A stretch of DNA of 64,000 nucleotides from Aurantimonas coralicida DSM 14790 (GTDB lineage Bacteria > Pseudomonadota > Alphaproteobacteria > Rhizobiales > Rhizobiaceae). The DNA lies in contig NZ_ATXK01000004.1 of assembly GCF_000421645.1 (NCBI RefSeq), positions 62,001 through 126,000 on the forward strand. The letters are read 5' to 3'. The translations under genes were made by a program, and so were the position numbers. Under the pieces are notes generated by a model that saw only the letters and a list, made by a program, of their open reading frames with translations, searched no databases and was not told the origin of the DNA. Below are positions 16,558 to 26,291 of the stretch, one piece after another. The number at the start of each line of letters is the position of its first letter. The stretch's first letter is position 1.

Positions 16558-17823
16558 ATGAGACGAGTAGTCATTACAGGCGTCGGCATGGTCACGCCCC
16601 TCGGGGCGGGTGCCGGCGTCACATGGAAACGTCTGCTGAACGGCGAAAGCGGCCTGAAGCGTGTCGACAACTTCCAGGTCGACGACCTGGCGTGTCAGAT
16701 CGCCGGGCAGATTCCGCGCGGCGACGGCCAGGACGGCACCTTCGATCCGGACCACTGGATGGAGCCGAAGGAGCAGCGCAAGGTCGATGACTTCATCATC
16801 TACGCTGTCGCAGCTGCGTCCGAGGCCCTCGACGATGCCAACTGGCATCCCGAGACCTACGAGGACCAGATCGCTTCCGGCGTTCTGATCGGTTCGGGGA
16901 TCGGCGGCCTGCAGGGGATCGAGCGCACGTCGCTGATCCTGGCCGAGAAGGGCCCGCGGCGCATCAGCCCGTTCTTCATTCCCGGCAGCCTGATCAACCT
17001 GGCCTCCGGCCATGTGTCGATCCGCAACGGATTGAAGGGCCCGAATCATTCGGTGGTCACGGCCTGCTCGACCGGCGCGCATGCGATCGGCGACGCGTCG
17101 CGACTGATCGCGCTCGGTGATGCCGACGTGATGGTGGCAGGCGGTGCGGAATCACCGGTCGGCCGCCTCGCTATGGCCGGCTTTGCCGCCTGCAAGGCGC
17201 TGTCCACCCACTTCAACGACAACCCGACGGCCGGTTCACGGCCTTACGACCGCGACCGTGACGGCTTCGTCATGGGCGAGGGCGCCGGTGTGGTCGTTCT
17301 GGAAGAATACGAGCACGCCAAGGCGCGCGGCGCGAAAATCTACGCCGAGGTCATCGGCTACGGCATGTCGGGCGACGCCTATCACATCACGGCTCCGGCC
17401 TCCGATGGCGACGGCGCGTTCCGCTGCATGTCGGCGGCGATGAAGCGGGCCGGCGTGCAGCCGTCCGAACTCGACTATGTCAACGCGCATGGTACCTCGA
17501 CGCCGCTCGGCGACGAGATCGAGCTCAGGGCGATCGAGCGGCTGGTCGGCGATGCCGCCAGCGGCATCACCATGTCGTCCACCAAATCCGCGATCGGGCA
17601 TCTGCTCGGTGCGGCGGGCTCCGTCGAGGCGATCTTCTCGGCGCTGGCGATCCGCGACAATGTCGCGCCGCCGACGCTGAATCTCGACAATCCGTCGGTG
17701 GAGACCAAGATCGATCTCGTTCCGCACGAGAAGCGCGAAAAGCGCATCGACGTGGCGCTGTCGAACTCCTTCGGCTTCGGCGGCACCAACGCTTCGCTCG
17801 TGCTGCGACGCGTGGCCGACTGA
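16558..17823 (+). CDS. fabF: 3-oxoacyl-[acyl-carrier-protein] synthase II
   Basis: The condensing enzyme that elongates acyl-ACP with malonyl-ACP. The 421-residue thiolase-fold protein has nucleophile Cys170 in VVTACSTGAHAIG, and the two histidines His311 (NAHGTSTPLGD) and His348 (IGHLLGAAG). The C-terminal FGFGGTNASL loop is intact. The ATG at 16558 is preferred over a TTG three bases earlier. It follows acpP by 40 bp. Confidence 0.97.
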   Translation: MRRVVITGVGMVTPLGAGAGVTWKRLLNGESGLKRVDNFQVDDLACQIAGQIPRGDGQDGTFDPDHWMEPKEQRKVDDFIIYAVAAASEALDDANWHPETYEDQIASGVLIGSGIGGLQGIERTSLILAEKGPRRISPFFIPGSLINLASGHVSIRNGLKGPNHSVVTACSTGAHAIGDASRLIALGDADVMVAGGAESPVGRLAMAGFAACKALSTHFNDNPTAGSRPYDRDRDGFVMGEGAGVVVLEEYEHAKARGAKIYAEVIGYGMSGDAYHITAPASDGDGAFRCMSAAMKRAGVQPSELDYVNAHGTSTPLGDEIELRAIERLVGDAASGITMSSTKSAIGHLLGAAGSVEAIFSALAIRDNVAPPTLNLDNPSVETKIDLVPHEKREKRIDVALSNSFGFGGTNASLVLRRVAD

Positions 17824-17926
17824 CAACGATGGCGGCGGCGCATGATGCCGCCGCTGCCGTTCGGGCTTTCGCCACAATCCGATGGTGCTTCGGCAGCCAC
17901 GAGGCAATTTCATTCGGGGGTATGCG

Positions 17927-19018
17927 GTGACCGACGAACGCGGCGAGGGCGCTCGCTCAGGCAAGGGCCGTCGTGGCCGGGGTCCGGCTCCGGCGCGCAA
18001 ACGCTCGCGGGCTTCCCGCAACCAGCTCGTCATCTTCCTGAACTTCTGCCTGTCGACCGCGCTCTTCGTGATGCTCGCGGCCGGTGCGCTGATCTATTGG
18101 GGCGTCGGCCAGTTCGAGGGCGCAGGCCCGCTGCAGGCCGAGACCACATATGTCGTGCCGCGCAACAGCGGTCTGCAGACGATTGCCAGCGGGCTCGAGC
18201 GGGAAGGCGTCATCAGCGACGCCACCGTGTTCGAATACGGCGTGCGCTTCGCCGGGACCGCGGGTGACCTGAAGGCCGGCGAATACGCCTTCGCGCCAGG
18301 CACCTCGATGCGCGAGGTGATGGAAAAGCTCCGCGAGGGACGCTCCATCATGCATTCGGTGACCATTCCGGAAGGCTGGACGGCGGAGCGGGCCTTCGAG
18401 CGCATTGCCGCCGAGCCGTCCCTGACCGGCGACATGCCGGAGATGGTGCCGGAAGGCACGCTGATGCCCGACACCTACCTGTTCCAGCGGGGCCTGACCC
18501 GCAAGGAAATCGTCCGGCGGATGCGCGAGGCGCAGAACAAGCTCGTCGCCGAGATCTGGGAGACCCGGGCGGACGATTTGCCGATCGACGATATCGGCCA
18601 GTTCCTGACCCTCGCCTCGATCGTCGAGCGCGAGACCGGCATCGCCGGCGAGCGCCCGCATGTCGCCTCGGTGTTCGTCAACCGGCTGCGCAAGGGCATG
18701 CGGCTGCAGTCTGATCCGACATTCCTCTATGGCGTCTATGGCGGGGCCGGCAAACCGTCCGGCAAGCCGGTGACCCAGTCCGACATCGACAGCGACACGC
18801 CCTACAACACCTACAAGATCAAGGGTCTGCCGCCCGGTCCGATCGCGCTGCCCGGCCGGGCCGCGCTGGAGGCCGTTGCCAATCCGCTGGAGACCAAGGA
18901 CATCTACTTCGTGGCCGACGGCACCGGCGGCCATGTCTTCGCCGAGACGCTGGACGAGCACAATCGCAACGTCCGCGACTACCGTGCGCTGGAGCGCCAG
19001 AACCGGGCCGAGCAGTAG
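17927..19018 (+). CDS. mltG: Endolytic transglycosylase MltG
   Basis: Cleaves nascent peptidoglycan strands and so sets glycan chain length. The 363-residue protein has a basic cytoplasmic N-terminus (about 1-33, rich in Arg/Gly), one membrane anchor (34-58), and a periplasmic YceG-fold domain. The catalytic glutamate is in LASIVERETG (Glu234). The motifs RLRKGMRLQSDPT, YNTYKIKGLPPGPI and the ending region with ADGTGGHVFAETLDEHN are characteristic. GTG at 17927 is chosen because GGGGG lies just upstream; the frame is open to an ATG at 17882. Its place in the fab cluster is conserved in many proteobacteria. Confidence 0.93.
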   Translation: MTDERGEGARSGKGRRGRGPAPARKRSRASRNQLVIFLNFCLSTALFVMLAAGALIYWGVGQFEGAGPLQAETTYVVPRNSGLQTIASGLEREGVISDATVFEYGVRFAGTAGDLKAGEYAFAPGTSMREVMEKLREGRSIMHSVTIPEGWTAERAFERIAAEPSLTGDMPEMVPEGTLMPDTYLFQRGLTRKEIVRRMREAQNKLVAEIWETRADDLPIDDIGQFLTLASIVERETGIAGERPHVASVFVNRLRKGMRLQSDPTFLYGVYGGAGKPSGKPVTQSDIDSDTPYNTYKIKGLPPGPIALPGRAALEAVANPLETKDIYFVADGTGGHVFAETLDEHNRNVRDYRALERQNRAEQ

Positions 19019-19058
19019 CAACGCCGCCGTTCCCGGCGGCGCGAGGGGGAGAACCGCG

Positions 19059-19946
19059 ATGCCGGTGCAGAGCATGACGGGCTTTGCCCGCCACGAGTCG
19101 ACGCAGGCCGGCGCCGAGTTCGTTTGGGAATTGCGCTCGGTCAACGGCAAGGGGCTCGACCTGCGGCTGCGTCTGCCGCAGGGCTTCGAGGCGATCGAGG
19201 CGGATCTGAAGCGAACGGCCGCCACATGGCTGAGCCGGGGCAACATCCAGGCCAATCTCCAGATCCGGCGCGACGAGACGGCACCGGCCTTTACCATCAA
19301 CGATGCGATGCTCGGCCAGCTTCTGGCACTGTCCAGCCGGCTGGTCGCCGATGGTCACGCCGGCCCGCCGAGCGCCGACGGCATCCTGGCGATCAAGGGG
19401 ATCGTCGAGGTCGCCGAGAGCCGTCTCGACCCCGAGGAGCGCGAGGCGCAGCTCGCTGCCGCCGGGACGACCTTCGTCGCCGCGGTCGAGAGCCTTGCCG
19501 CCGCGCGGCAGGCCGAGGGCGCCGCCCTTGCCGACATTCTCTCCGAGCGGCTCGCCGAGATCGAACGGCTGGCCAATGCGGCCGAGGCCGATCCGTCCCG
19601 CAGCATCGAGGCCTGCCGGGAGCGACTGCGGGCGCAGGTGGCCGAACTGATGGGCGCCGACGAGCGGCTCGACGAACAGCGTCTGCACCAGGAAGCGGCG
19701 ATGATCGCCGCCCGCGCCGATATCCGCGAGGAGATCGACCGGCTGCAGACCCATGTGGCGGCGGCGCGGGCGCTGCTGTCGAACGGCGGGCCGATCGGCC
19801 GACGCCTCGATTTTTTGTCGCAGGAATTGAACCGCGAATCGAATACGGTCTGCTCCAAGTCGAATGCGACTTCGCTGACCGCCATCGGACTGGAACTGAA
19901 GGTGGCGGTCGATCAATTCCGTGAGCAGGTGCAGAACATAGAATGA
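19059..19946 (+). CDS. YicC/YloC family endoribonuclease
   Basis: A 295-residue protein with the family start [13 protein letters not shown] and the C-terminal DUF1732 segment containing [22 protein letters not shown] and the ending [16 protein letters not shown]. Members have been reported as endoribonucleases or RNase adaptors in E. coli and B. subtilis. The ATG at 19059 follows a GAGGGGGAG ribosome site and a perfect 8-bp hairpin (19022-19041) that sits in the 40-bp gap after mltG. Its stop overlaps the gmk start as ATGA. Confidence 0.9.
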   Translation: MPVQSMTGFARHESTQAGAEFVWELRSVNGKGLDLRLRLPQGFEAIEADLKRTAATWLSRGNIQANLQIRRDETAPAFTINDAMLGQLLALSSRLVADGHAGPPSADGILAIKGIVEVAESRLDPEEREAQLAAAGTTFVAAVESLAAARQAEGAALADILSERLAEIERLANAAEADPSRSIEACRERLRAQVAELMGADERLDEQRLHQEAAMIAARADIREEIDRLQTHVAAARALLSNGGPIGRRLDFLSQELNRESNTVCSKSNATSLTAIGLELKVAVDQFREQVQNIE

Positions 19947-20608
19947 CGTCGATTTTCGAAACGGAATCGGGGGCGCCGATCGCACGCCGTGGGCTGATGC
20001 TGGTGCTGTCGTCACCGTCCGGCGCCGGCAAGTCGACCATCGCGCGCAATCTCCTGGAGTCCGATCCCGGCTTCCAGCTCTCGGTCAGCGTGACCACGCG
20101 CAAGCGGCGGGCCAGCGAGATCGACGGCGTGCATTACCGCTTCATCGACCGGGCCGAGTTCGAGCGGCTGCGTGACGGGGGCGCCCTGCTGGAATGGGCC
20201 GAGGTCCACGGCAATTTCTACGGCACGCCCCGGGCTGCGGCCGAAAAGGCCATGCGCGACGGCCGCGACATGCTGTTCGACATCGACTATCAGGGCGCGC
20301 TGCAGCTGCAGGAGCAGGCCAAGGCGGACGTCGTCTCGGTGTTCATCCTGCCGCCGTCCATGACCGAACTGAAGACCCGCCTCCTGCGGCGCGCCGAGGA
20401 TTCCGGCGAGACCATCGCGGTCCGCCTGAAGAACGCCAAGGTCGAGATCGAGCGCTGGCGTGACTACGACTACGTCGTCGTCAATGAGGATCTGGACAAG
20501 GCGTTTTCGGCCGTGCGGTCGATCATCAATGCCGAGCGGCTGCGCCGCGACCGGCGGCCGGGCCTGTTCGACTTCACCGCCGAACTTCTCTCCCAGACCG
20601 TCTGCTGA
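19943..20608 (+). CDS. gmk: Guanylate kinase
   Basis: Phosphorylates GMP to GDP with ATP. The 221-residue protein has the P-loop [11 protein letters not shown] at about 21-31, the GMP-binding segment [21 protein letters not shown], and [13 protein letters not shown]. The lid region with [12 protein letters not shown] and the ending [13 protein letters not shown] are intact. It begins inside the yicC stop codon (ATGA), a conserved pairing. The family is an essential purine-salvage and synthesis step, linking functionally to the pur genes elsewhere in the window. Confidence 0.97.
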   Translation: MTSIFETESGAPIARRGLMLVLSSPSGAGKSTIARNLLESDPGFQLSVSVTTRKRRASEIDGVHYRFIDRAEFERLRDGGALLEWAEVHGNFYGTPRAAAEKAMRDGRDMLFDIDYQGALQLQEQAKADVVSVFILPPSMTELKTRLLRRAEDSGETIAVRLKNAKVEIERWRDYDYVVVNEDLDKAFSAVRSIINAERLRRDRRPGLFDFTAELLSQTVC

Positions 20609-20629
20609 GACCGGGGCATGCGCCCGTCA

Positions 20630-20654
20630 CCGGCTGACAATCTGAGTCAGCCGG
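20630..20654. terminator. Hairpin between convergent gmk and rsmA
   Basis: A perfect 9-bp inverted repeat, CCGGCTGAC / GTCAGCCGG, with a 7-nt loop, abutting the rsmA stop codon. Neither side has a U-tract, so it may be a weak bidirectional terminator or a 3'-end stabiliser. Confidence 0.4.
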
Positions 20655-21494
20655 CTAGTCCAGGCCGTTGGCAAGGCGAACGAATTCGCTGATCGAAAGG
20701 GTTTCGGCCCGGCGCTGCGGATCGATGTCCGCCGCCACGAGAAGCGCTTCGCCGCCAAGGCTCTTCAGGCTCTGGCGCAGCATCTTGCGGCGCTGGCCGA
20801 AGGCGGCGGCGGTCACGCGTTCGAGGGCTGCCAGGCTCGCCGGCTCGGGTTCGACGCGCGGCCGGAGCTGGATGACCGAGGAGGTGACCTTGGGCGGCGG
20901 CGTGAAGGCTTCCGGCGGCACGTCGAAGAGGATCTTCGCCTGCGTTCGCCACCCGGCGAGCACGCCGAGACGGCCGTAATGCTTCGAGCCGGGCACCGCG
21001 ACGATGCGCTCGGCCACCTCGCGCTGGAACATCAAAGTCAGGCTCGACCAGAGCGGCGGCCATTGCGGCGTCGCGATCCAGTTGAGCAGCAGTTGCGTTC
21101 CGACATTGTAGGGCAGGTTCGCGACGATCTTCAGCGCGTCGGCGCCCTCGGGGCGTGCAACCTCCGCCAGATCGAAGTCCAGCGCATCGGCGCGGCGGAT
21201 CTCCAGCCGGCCGGGATAGTGCGCGGCGATGGCCTCGAGCGCCGGAATGCAGCGGCTGTCCTTCTCGATGACCACGACACGCGATGCGCCTTCGGCGAGC
21301 AGCGCACGGGTCAGGCCGCCGGGGCCGGGGCCGACCTCGACGATTGTCGCCCCCTCCAGCGGCAGTGCCTGGCGGGCGATCCGACCGGTGAGGTTAAGAT
21401 CGAGAAGGAAGTTCTGGCCGAGGCTGCGCTTGGGATCGAGACCATGCTCTTCCAGGACCGCACGCAGGGGCGGCAGGCTGTCGATGGGGCTCAC
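20655..21494 (-). CDS. rsmA: 16S rRNA (adenine1518/1519-N6)-dimethyltransferase
   Basis: Dimethylates two adjacent adenines in the 3' hairpin of 16S rRNA (KsgA). The 279-residue protein has the N-terminal [11 protein letters not shown], the SAM-binding [16 protein letters not shown], and the catalytic NLPYNVG motif. I chose GTG at 21494, which overlaps the pdxA stop (GTGA, 4 nt shared); the frame is open far upstream but that part lies within pdxA and is not homologous. Position after pdxA is the common pdxA-rsmA order. It is the last gene of the lptF-to-rsmA series. Confidence 0.95.
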   Translation of the reverse strand: MSPIDSLPPLRAVLEEHGLDPKRSLGQNFLLDLNLTGRIARQALPLEGATIVEVGPGPGGLTRALLAEGASRVVVIEKDSRCIPALEAIAAHYPGRLEIRRADALDFDLAEVARPEGADALKIVANLPYNVGTQLLLNWIATPQWPPLWSSLTLMFQREVAERIVAVPGSKHYGRLGVLAGWRTQAKILFDVPPEAFTPPPKVTSSVIQLRPRVEPEPASLAALERVTAAAFGQRRKMLRQSLKSLGGEALLVAADIDPQRRAETLSISEFVRLANGLD

Positions 21495-22540
21495 GCGTTG
21501 GCCGTCGCGGCGCTGCCTGCACCCGTGCCGATTTCGGCCATGCGACCGGCCAGCCGGATCGCCGCGAGGAAGCTGTCGGGTCGGGCGTCGCCCGAGCCGG
21601 CGATGTCGGCGGCCGTGCCGTGATCGGGAGAGGTCCGGATGATCGGCAGGCCGAGGGTGGCGTTCACCGTCTGGTCGAAGGCCAGCGTCTTGGCCGGGAT
21701 CAGCGCCTGGTCGTGATACATGCAGACGGCGACGTCGTAGCGGGCCCGGGCCTCGGGATGAAACATCGTGTCGGCAGGCAGCGGCCCGACCGCGTCGATG
21801 CCGGCGGCGCGAAGGCGCGCGACGGCCGGGCGGATCACCGTCTCGTCCTCGGTGCCGATCGCACCCTTCTCGCCGGCATGCGGGTTCAGACCGGCGATCG
21901 CGAGGCGCGGGCGCGCAATGCCGAGGCGGGCGCTGTAGTCCGCGGCGACGATCCGGCAGGTCGTCTCGATCAGCTCCGCGGTGAGCTGGGCCGGCACGTC
22001 GGCGATGGGGATATGGATGGTCACGGGTACGCAGGAGAGGTCCGGACCGGTCAGCAGCATGACAGGCGTAAAGGGACGTCCGAGCCGCAACTGGCACAGA
22101 TGCGCCAGATATTCGGTATGGCCCGGATGGTGGAAGCCGGCGTCGTAGAGCGCCTTCTTGTCGATCGGTCCGGTGACGACCGCCGCGGCGCTCCCCTCCA
22201 GCACCAGCGCCGTCGCCCGGTCGATCGCCTCGATCGTTCCGGCGGCATTGGCCGGGTCTGTCTTGCCGGGCGCATCGGACTGGCGGTTGACCAGCGGCAG
22301 GACGGGCAGGGCGCCGGCAGGCACATCATGCGCTTCCGCCGGATTGTGGATCATCGCGATGGCCAGCTCGCGGCCGAGACGGCGGGCTCGCGAGGCGAGG
22401 ACGTCGGGATCGCCGATCACGAAGAAGGGCGGCAGATCGGCCCGGTGGTCGCCATGGATGGCGATCACGATGTCCGGGCCCACACCCGACGGATCGCCGA
22501 GCGTCACCGCGATCGGTGCATCCATCGCAAAATCCCGCAT
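21491..22540 (-). CDS. pdxA: 4-hydroxythreonine-4-phosphate dehydrogenase
   Basis: NAD-dependent enzyme of the DXP-dependent pyridoxal phosphate route. The 349-residue protein has the start [12 protein letters not shown], the conserved TGPIDKKAL segment, metal-binding histidines in [14 protein letters not shown] and the [13 protein letters not shown] region, and [10 protein letters not shown]. The ATG at 22540 follows AAGGGG by 7 nt; a second in-frame ATG lies 15 bp later. It begins 10 bp after the SurA-like gene and overlaps rsmA by 4 nt. Confidence 0.96.
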   Translation of the reverse strand: MRDFAMDAPIAVTLGDPSGVGPDIVIAIHGDHRADLPPFFVIGDPDVLASRARRLGRELAIAMIHNPAEAHDVPAGALPVLPLVNRQSDAPGKTDPANAAGTIEAIDRATALVLEGSAAAVVTGPIDKKALYDAGFHHPGHTEYLAHLCQLRLGRPFTPVMLLTGPDLSCVPVTIHIPIADVPAQLTAELIETTCRIVAADYSARLGIARPRLAIAGLNPHAGEKGAIGTEDETVIRPAVARLRAAGIDAVGPLPADTMFHPEARARYDVAVCMYHDQALIPAKTLAFDQTVNATLGLPIIRTSPDHGTAADIAGSGDARPDSFLAAIRLAGRMAEIGTGAGSAATANA

Positions 22541-22550
22541 GAGCTGCCCC

Positions 22551-23495
22551 TTAGCGGCGAACGATCTGAGCTCTGTCGCGCAGCTTCTTCAGATAGGCTG
22601 CGTCGGGTTCGGCCTGTTCGCCGAGCTTTTCCATCTCCCGTGCCTGGAAGACGAGGGCGGCGGCCTTGTCGTCGGAGATGTTGCGGGTGTTGCACACGGC
22701 GATGAACTCGACACCGCGTTCGGTGGCCTGGGCGGGGGTGGCGCGCCCGACGGAGGTCGCCTGGATGTCCTTCTTCCAGCGCGGCGGCAGTTCCGGCTGG
22801 GCGACGCGGCCGAGGTCGCGCACGGTCACGTCACGCAGGCCCTTGGCGAATTCGTAGGTGGAATCGCAGGAGCGGAAGCGCGAGCGCATGCTCTCGGCCT
22901 CGCGCTTGCGCTGGGCCATAAGGGCCGAACGCTGGGCGTCGGGGATGACGAAGATCACCTGCTGGAGCGTGTATTCGGTGGTGCTCGGCTTTTCGCCGCC
23001 CTGGGCCAGCATGCGCTGGACCACGTCCTGCTCGCTCAGTCGCTCGGTGCTGCGCATGTTCGCCTGAACGGCCTGGCCCCAGCCCATCTGCACGCGGATG
23101 TAGTCCTTGAAGCCGTCCGACGAGAAACCGGCGCGCGACAGCACCTGCCCGAGCTGCTCGCGGGTCAGCTTGTTCTCGGCGGCAAAGCGGCCGAAGGCCT
23201 CGTCGACCGCCTCGTCCGGAATGGCGATGCCGCGGCGCCCGATCTCCTGTTTCTTCAGCGCCTCGTCGATCAGCTCGTCGGTCGCCTTCTGCGTGGCATT
23301 GCCGCCGACGCGGCGCAGCTTCAGGAAGGCGGCCCGCTGGCGGATCTGGTAGCTGGTGATCGGCATGCCGTTCACCACCGCCTTGATCTCGCTGGCGGCC
23401 TGTACCGATACGGTGGTGGCGGGCAGCGTGGCAGCGGCCGACCCGGCAAGGACGAATGCGAGGGCCGCGCGTCTGGCGACGTTTCCAACGATCAT
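22551..23495 (-). CDS. SurA-like periplasmic chaperone
   Basis: A 314-residue exported protein. Residues 1-33 form a signal peptide ending VQA-AS. Residues ~36-150 match the SurA N-terminal chaperone domain ([22 protein letters not shown], then [14 protein letters not shown]). The second half resembles a parvulin-like region in outline ([13 protein letters not shown]) but I cannot see full isomerase motifs. SurA escorts beta-barrel proteins, including LptD, to the outer membrane. Its place directly after lptD matches the lptD-surA-pdxA-rsmA order known from E. coli, which strongly supports the call. Confidence 0.87.
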   Translation of the reverse strand: MIVGNVARRAALAFVLAGSAAATLPATTVSVQAASEIKAVVNGMPITSYQIRQRAAFLKLRRVGGNATQKATDELIDEALKKQEIGRRGIAIPDEAVDEAFGRFAAENKLTREQLGQVLSRAGFSSDGFKDYIRVQMGWGQAVQANMRSTERLSEQDVVQRMLAQGGEKPSTTEYTLQQVIFVIPDAQRSALMAQRKREAESMRSRFRSCDSTYEFAKGLRDVTVRDLGRVAQPELPPRWKKDIQATSVGRATPAQATERGVEFIAVCNTRNISDDKAAALVFQAREMEKLGEQAEPDAAYLKKLRDRAQIVRR

Positions 23496-23700
23496 GACTG
23501 CTTCAACTCCCTGAATGGCGGCGCGTCCCGCTCCCGCGCCCTGTCCTTCGCCCGCTCATGGCGACCATCCGCCCGGATGTCGCACAGGGCAAGGCTCCCG
23601 CAAAGCCGTTTCGCCTGCAAGTCCGGACTGCTCGTAGCGTGCAGCTTTGGCGAAACCGTGATCTGGTCGGCCGTTCGCCCGGCGGCGGGGCGAACGGATG

Positions 23701-26289
23701 TCAGCCGTCGTCGCCGAGATCGTAGGAATAGCCGAAATCGGAAATCGTGCGGAGCCCGATGGTGAACATCAGCCGCGAGGAATCCGATTCCTGCGAATAG
23801 CGGTTCACCGTATCCTGGTAGGAGACGAGCAGGCTGAAGCACTCGTCGGCATAGCCGATGCCGAAGGTCTTCTCGACCACCGACTGGTTCTTGATGTCGT
23901 AGCCGACCGAACCGAAGGCGCTCCAGTTCTCGGCGAATTTCAGCGTGCCCGAACCGGTGATCTGGCTGCGATCCTCGATCGAGCCATAGATCGGCTGGGC
24001 GTCGATGTTGGTGTAGGTCACCGTCGCGGTGGCATCGGACGAGCCGTAGGTTCCGAAGACGTCGGTGCGCCGGACCGCGAAGCTCTCCTCGTCGAAGCGG
24101 GCCTGGGTGCCGAGGGTGATGCCGATCGGCGTGCCGACGGCGATCGAGCCGACATAGTCGGAGCGATCGGACTCCAGACCGGAATCGTAGCCGACCAGCG
24201 CCAGATCGGTCTGCGCGAAGGAGTTCACGCCGCCCAGATGGTAGGACTGGCCGAACACCGCGTTGACCGAGTAGCCGCCGTCGAAATTGCCGGCATATTT
24301 GACGCCGACATTGGCGCGCGAGCCGCCCTCGATCCGGTCGTAGCCGGAGAACTTGTCGAGCGCGAACAGATTGGCGGTGTTGAACACCAGCGTCTGCGCG
24401 TCCTCGTTGGGCAGAAGGCCGATCTTCTGCTCGTCCGGCCGCAGGATGACCTGGCCGATCGGCTCGATCACATGCGAGGAATTGGCAGTTTCGATCAGAT
24501 AGGGGTAGCGCGCTTCCATCGCCGCGGTCGCCATGCCGCGCGTGCCGGTATCGTCCAGCGACAGGGCGCCCTGACGGTAGTAATCGGCCAGCCAGTCGCC
24601 CTTCTGGTCGTTCGGGACCAGATTGTAGGCCGCTGGCGTCACCGGATTGGGGATCGTCACCGGCCGGCCGGTCGCGGGGTCGGTATAGGTGTAGGGCTCG
24701 TAGTAATAGTTCGCGAAGCCGTCGGAGCGCATGTCGGCGGTGTAGAAATCGCCGCGCACCGAGGCGGTCGGCGACAGGACGAGACCGGTCTCCAGCGTAT
24801 AGGAGTCACGCCAGGCAAGATCAGCCGAGGCGCGGGTATAGTCGCCCTCCAGCGCGTTGTAGCGCAGAAGGTCGGAGCGATACTGGTAGCCGTTCATCGG
24901 CGTCCGGCAGGCCTCGTTCATGTCGTCGACGAGGTAGAGCGAGGTCGCGCAGATCGGATCGACCGAACCGTCGTCGCGATGCAGCGACGCGACGTTCATC
25001 TCCAGCTTCACTTCGCCGCCGAGAACGCTTTCCTGCTCGATGCGCTCATAGTCGAAGCTCGGCGCCACCAGCGGCTGGGTGTCGGCGGCATCCGGGTTGA
25101 CCGACTGATACTGGAACTTCTGGCCGCGCAGGTCGAAATAGCTCTGGTCGCCGAGACCGGTCAGATAGATCTCCGACGTCTTCACGGTGTCGCCGTAGCC
25201 GGGGATTTCGTAGGTCGCGGAGAAGTTCTCGTCCGACTGCACCATGACGTCCCAGCCGAGCGTCCAGCGCTCGCTGAGGGCGAACTGCGCCTTCGAGCCG
25301 ATCATGCCGCGTTCGGTGTTGTCGAAGTCGGGGGAGGCTCTGGTGAGTTCGCCGGTCGTCGTGTTGTAGACGTTGTCGCCGGCAAAGGCGTCCGGGTCGT
25401 TCTGGCTGATGCCGGCGGCCTGCAGCGTGAAGAAGCCGTTCTCGAAGGCCTGGCGGTACTCGGCCTCGGCCAGGAAGCCCTGCTTGGTGTAGTAGGTGCC
25501 GGACAGGGTCACGTCCTTGTCGTCGGCAATGTCGATGAAATACGGGGTGCGCAGGCCGTAGCCGAGATTGCTCGACGACTTGAAGGTCGGGGTCAGGAAA
25601 CCGGTCTTGCGCTTGACCGTCGGGTCCGGCGACTGGAAGTACGGCATGTAGGCGATCGGCACGCCGAGCAGCTCGAACTTGGCGCCGTAGTAGCGCACTT
25701 CCTTCTCGGTCTGGTCCCAGACGATCCTGCGGGCCTTCACCTGCCAGAGCGGCGCCCGATCCGGATTCTCGCGGCAGGTTTCGCAGGCCGTGTAGACACC
25801 CTGCTGGAAAGTCGTGACGCTGCCGTCCTGACGCACGGCGTCACGGGCGGCGAAACGGGTGTTGTCCGGGGTCTCGATCCGCAGCGCCTTGACGAAGCCG
25901 TCGCGGAAATCATCGGTGATGTCGATGCTGTCCGCGTAGACCTTATTTCCGTCCGGCTGTTGCAATTCCACATCGCCCGAAGCCACCAGACGACGGGTGT
26001 TCTGGTCGTAGGTGACGTTCCGCGCGACCAGCTTGTAGCTGCCATAGTCGATCCGCACACCGCCGGAAGCGGTGACGATGGAGTTGTCGGTATTGTAGGT
26101 GACGGTATCGGCTTCCAGGAACATCTGGGCGTCGTCCGGCACCGACATGTCGGCCGGAATGACCGCCTGTGCCCACGCTGCCTGGCCCCCGAAGCCGAGG
26201 CCGCAAATGGCTGTTCCCGCAAGGAGAACCGCCCGTATGCCGGCCTGCGCGTCGCGGCGTTCTGCGCGACTGGCCCCCCTCGCAACCAT
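23701..26289 (-). CDS. lptD: LPS-assembly outer-membrane protein LptD
   Basis: Inserts lipopolysaccharide into the outer leaflet together with LptE. The 862-residue precursor has an Arg-rich start and a signal peptide to about residue 41 (AWAQA), an OstA/LptA-like beta-jellyroll (about 57-170, with FLEADTVTYNTDN and VTASGGVRIDYG), then a long beta-barrel domain ending in YSYDLGDDG. Cysteines at 169 and 172 (CETC) and one at about 817 (DECF) could provide the interdomain disulfides needed for function. ATG 26289 is chosen because AGAGGAT lies 9-10 nt upstream and it begins 2 bp after the lptG stop. Confidence 0.94.
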   Translation of the reverse strand: MVARGASRAERRDAQAGIRAVLLAGTAICGLGFGGQAAWAQAVIPADMSVPDDAQMFLEADTVTYNTDNSIVTASGGVRIDYGSYKLVARNVTYDQNTRRLVASGDVELQQPDGNKVYADSIDITDDFRDGFVKALRIETPDNTRFAARDAVRQDGSVTTFQQGVYTACETCRENPDRAPLWQVKARRIVWDQTEKEVRYYGAKFELLGVPIAYMPYFQSPDPTVKRKTGFLTPTFKSSSNLGYGLRTPYFIDIADDKDVTLSGTYYTKQGFLAEAEYRQAFENGFFTLQAAGISQNDPDAFAGDNVYNTTTGELTRASPDFDNTERGMIGSKAQFALSERWTLGWDVMVQSDENFSATYEIPGYGDTVKTSEIYLTGLGDQSYFDLRGQKFQYQSVNPDAADTQPLVAPSFDYERIEQESVLGGEVKLEMNVASLHRDDGSVDPICATSLYLVDDMNEACRTPMNGYQYRSDLLRYNALEGDYTRASADLAWRDSYTLETGLVLSPTASVRGDFYTADMRSDGFANYYYEPYTYTDPATGRPVTIPNPVTPAAYNLVPNDQKGDWLADYYRQGALSLDDTGTRGMATAAMEARYPYLIETANSSHVIEPIGQVILRPDEQKIGLLPNEDAQTLVFNTANLFALDKFSGYDRIEGGSRANVGVKYAGNFDGGYSVNAVFGQSYHLGGVNSFAQTDLALVGYDSGLESDRSDYVGSIAVGTPIGITLGTQARFDEESFAVRRTDVFGTYGSSDATATVTYTNIDAQPIYGSIEDRSQITGSGTLKFAENWSAFGSVGYDIKNQSVVEKTFGIGYADECFSLLVSYQDTVNRYSQESDSSRLMFTIGLRTISDFGYSYDLGDDG

Positions 26290-26291
26290 AC

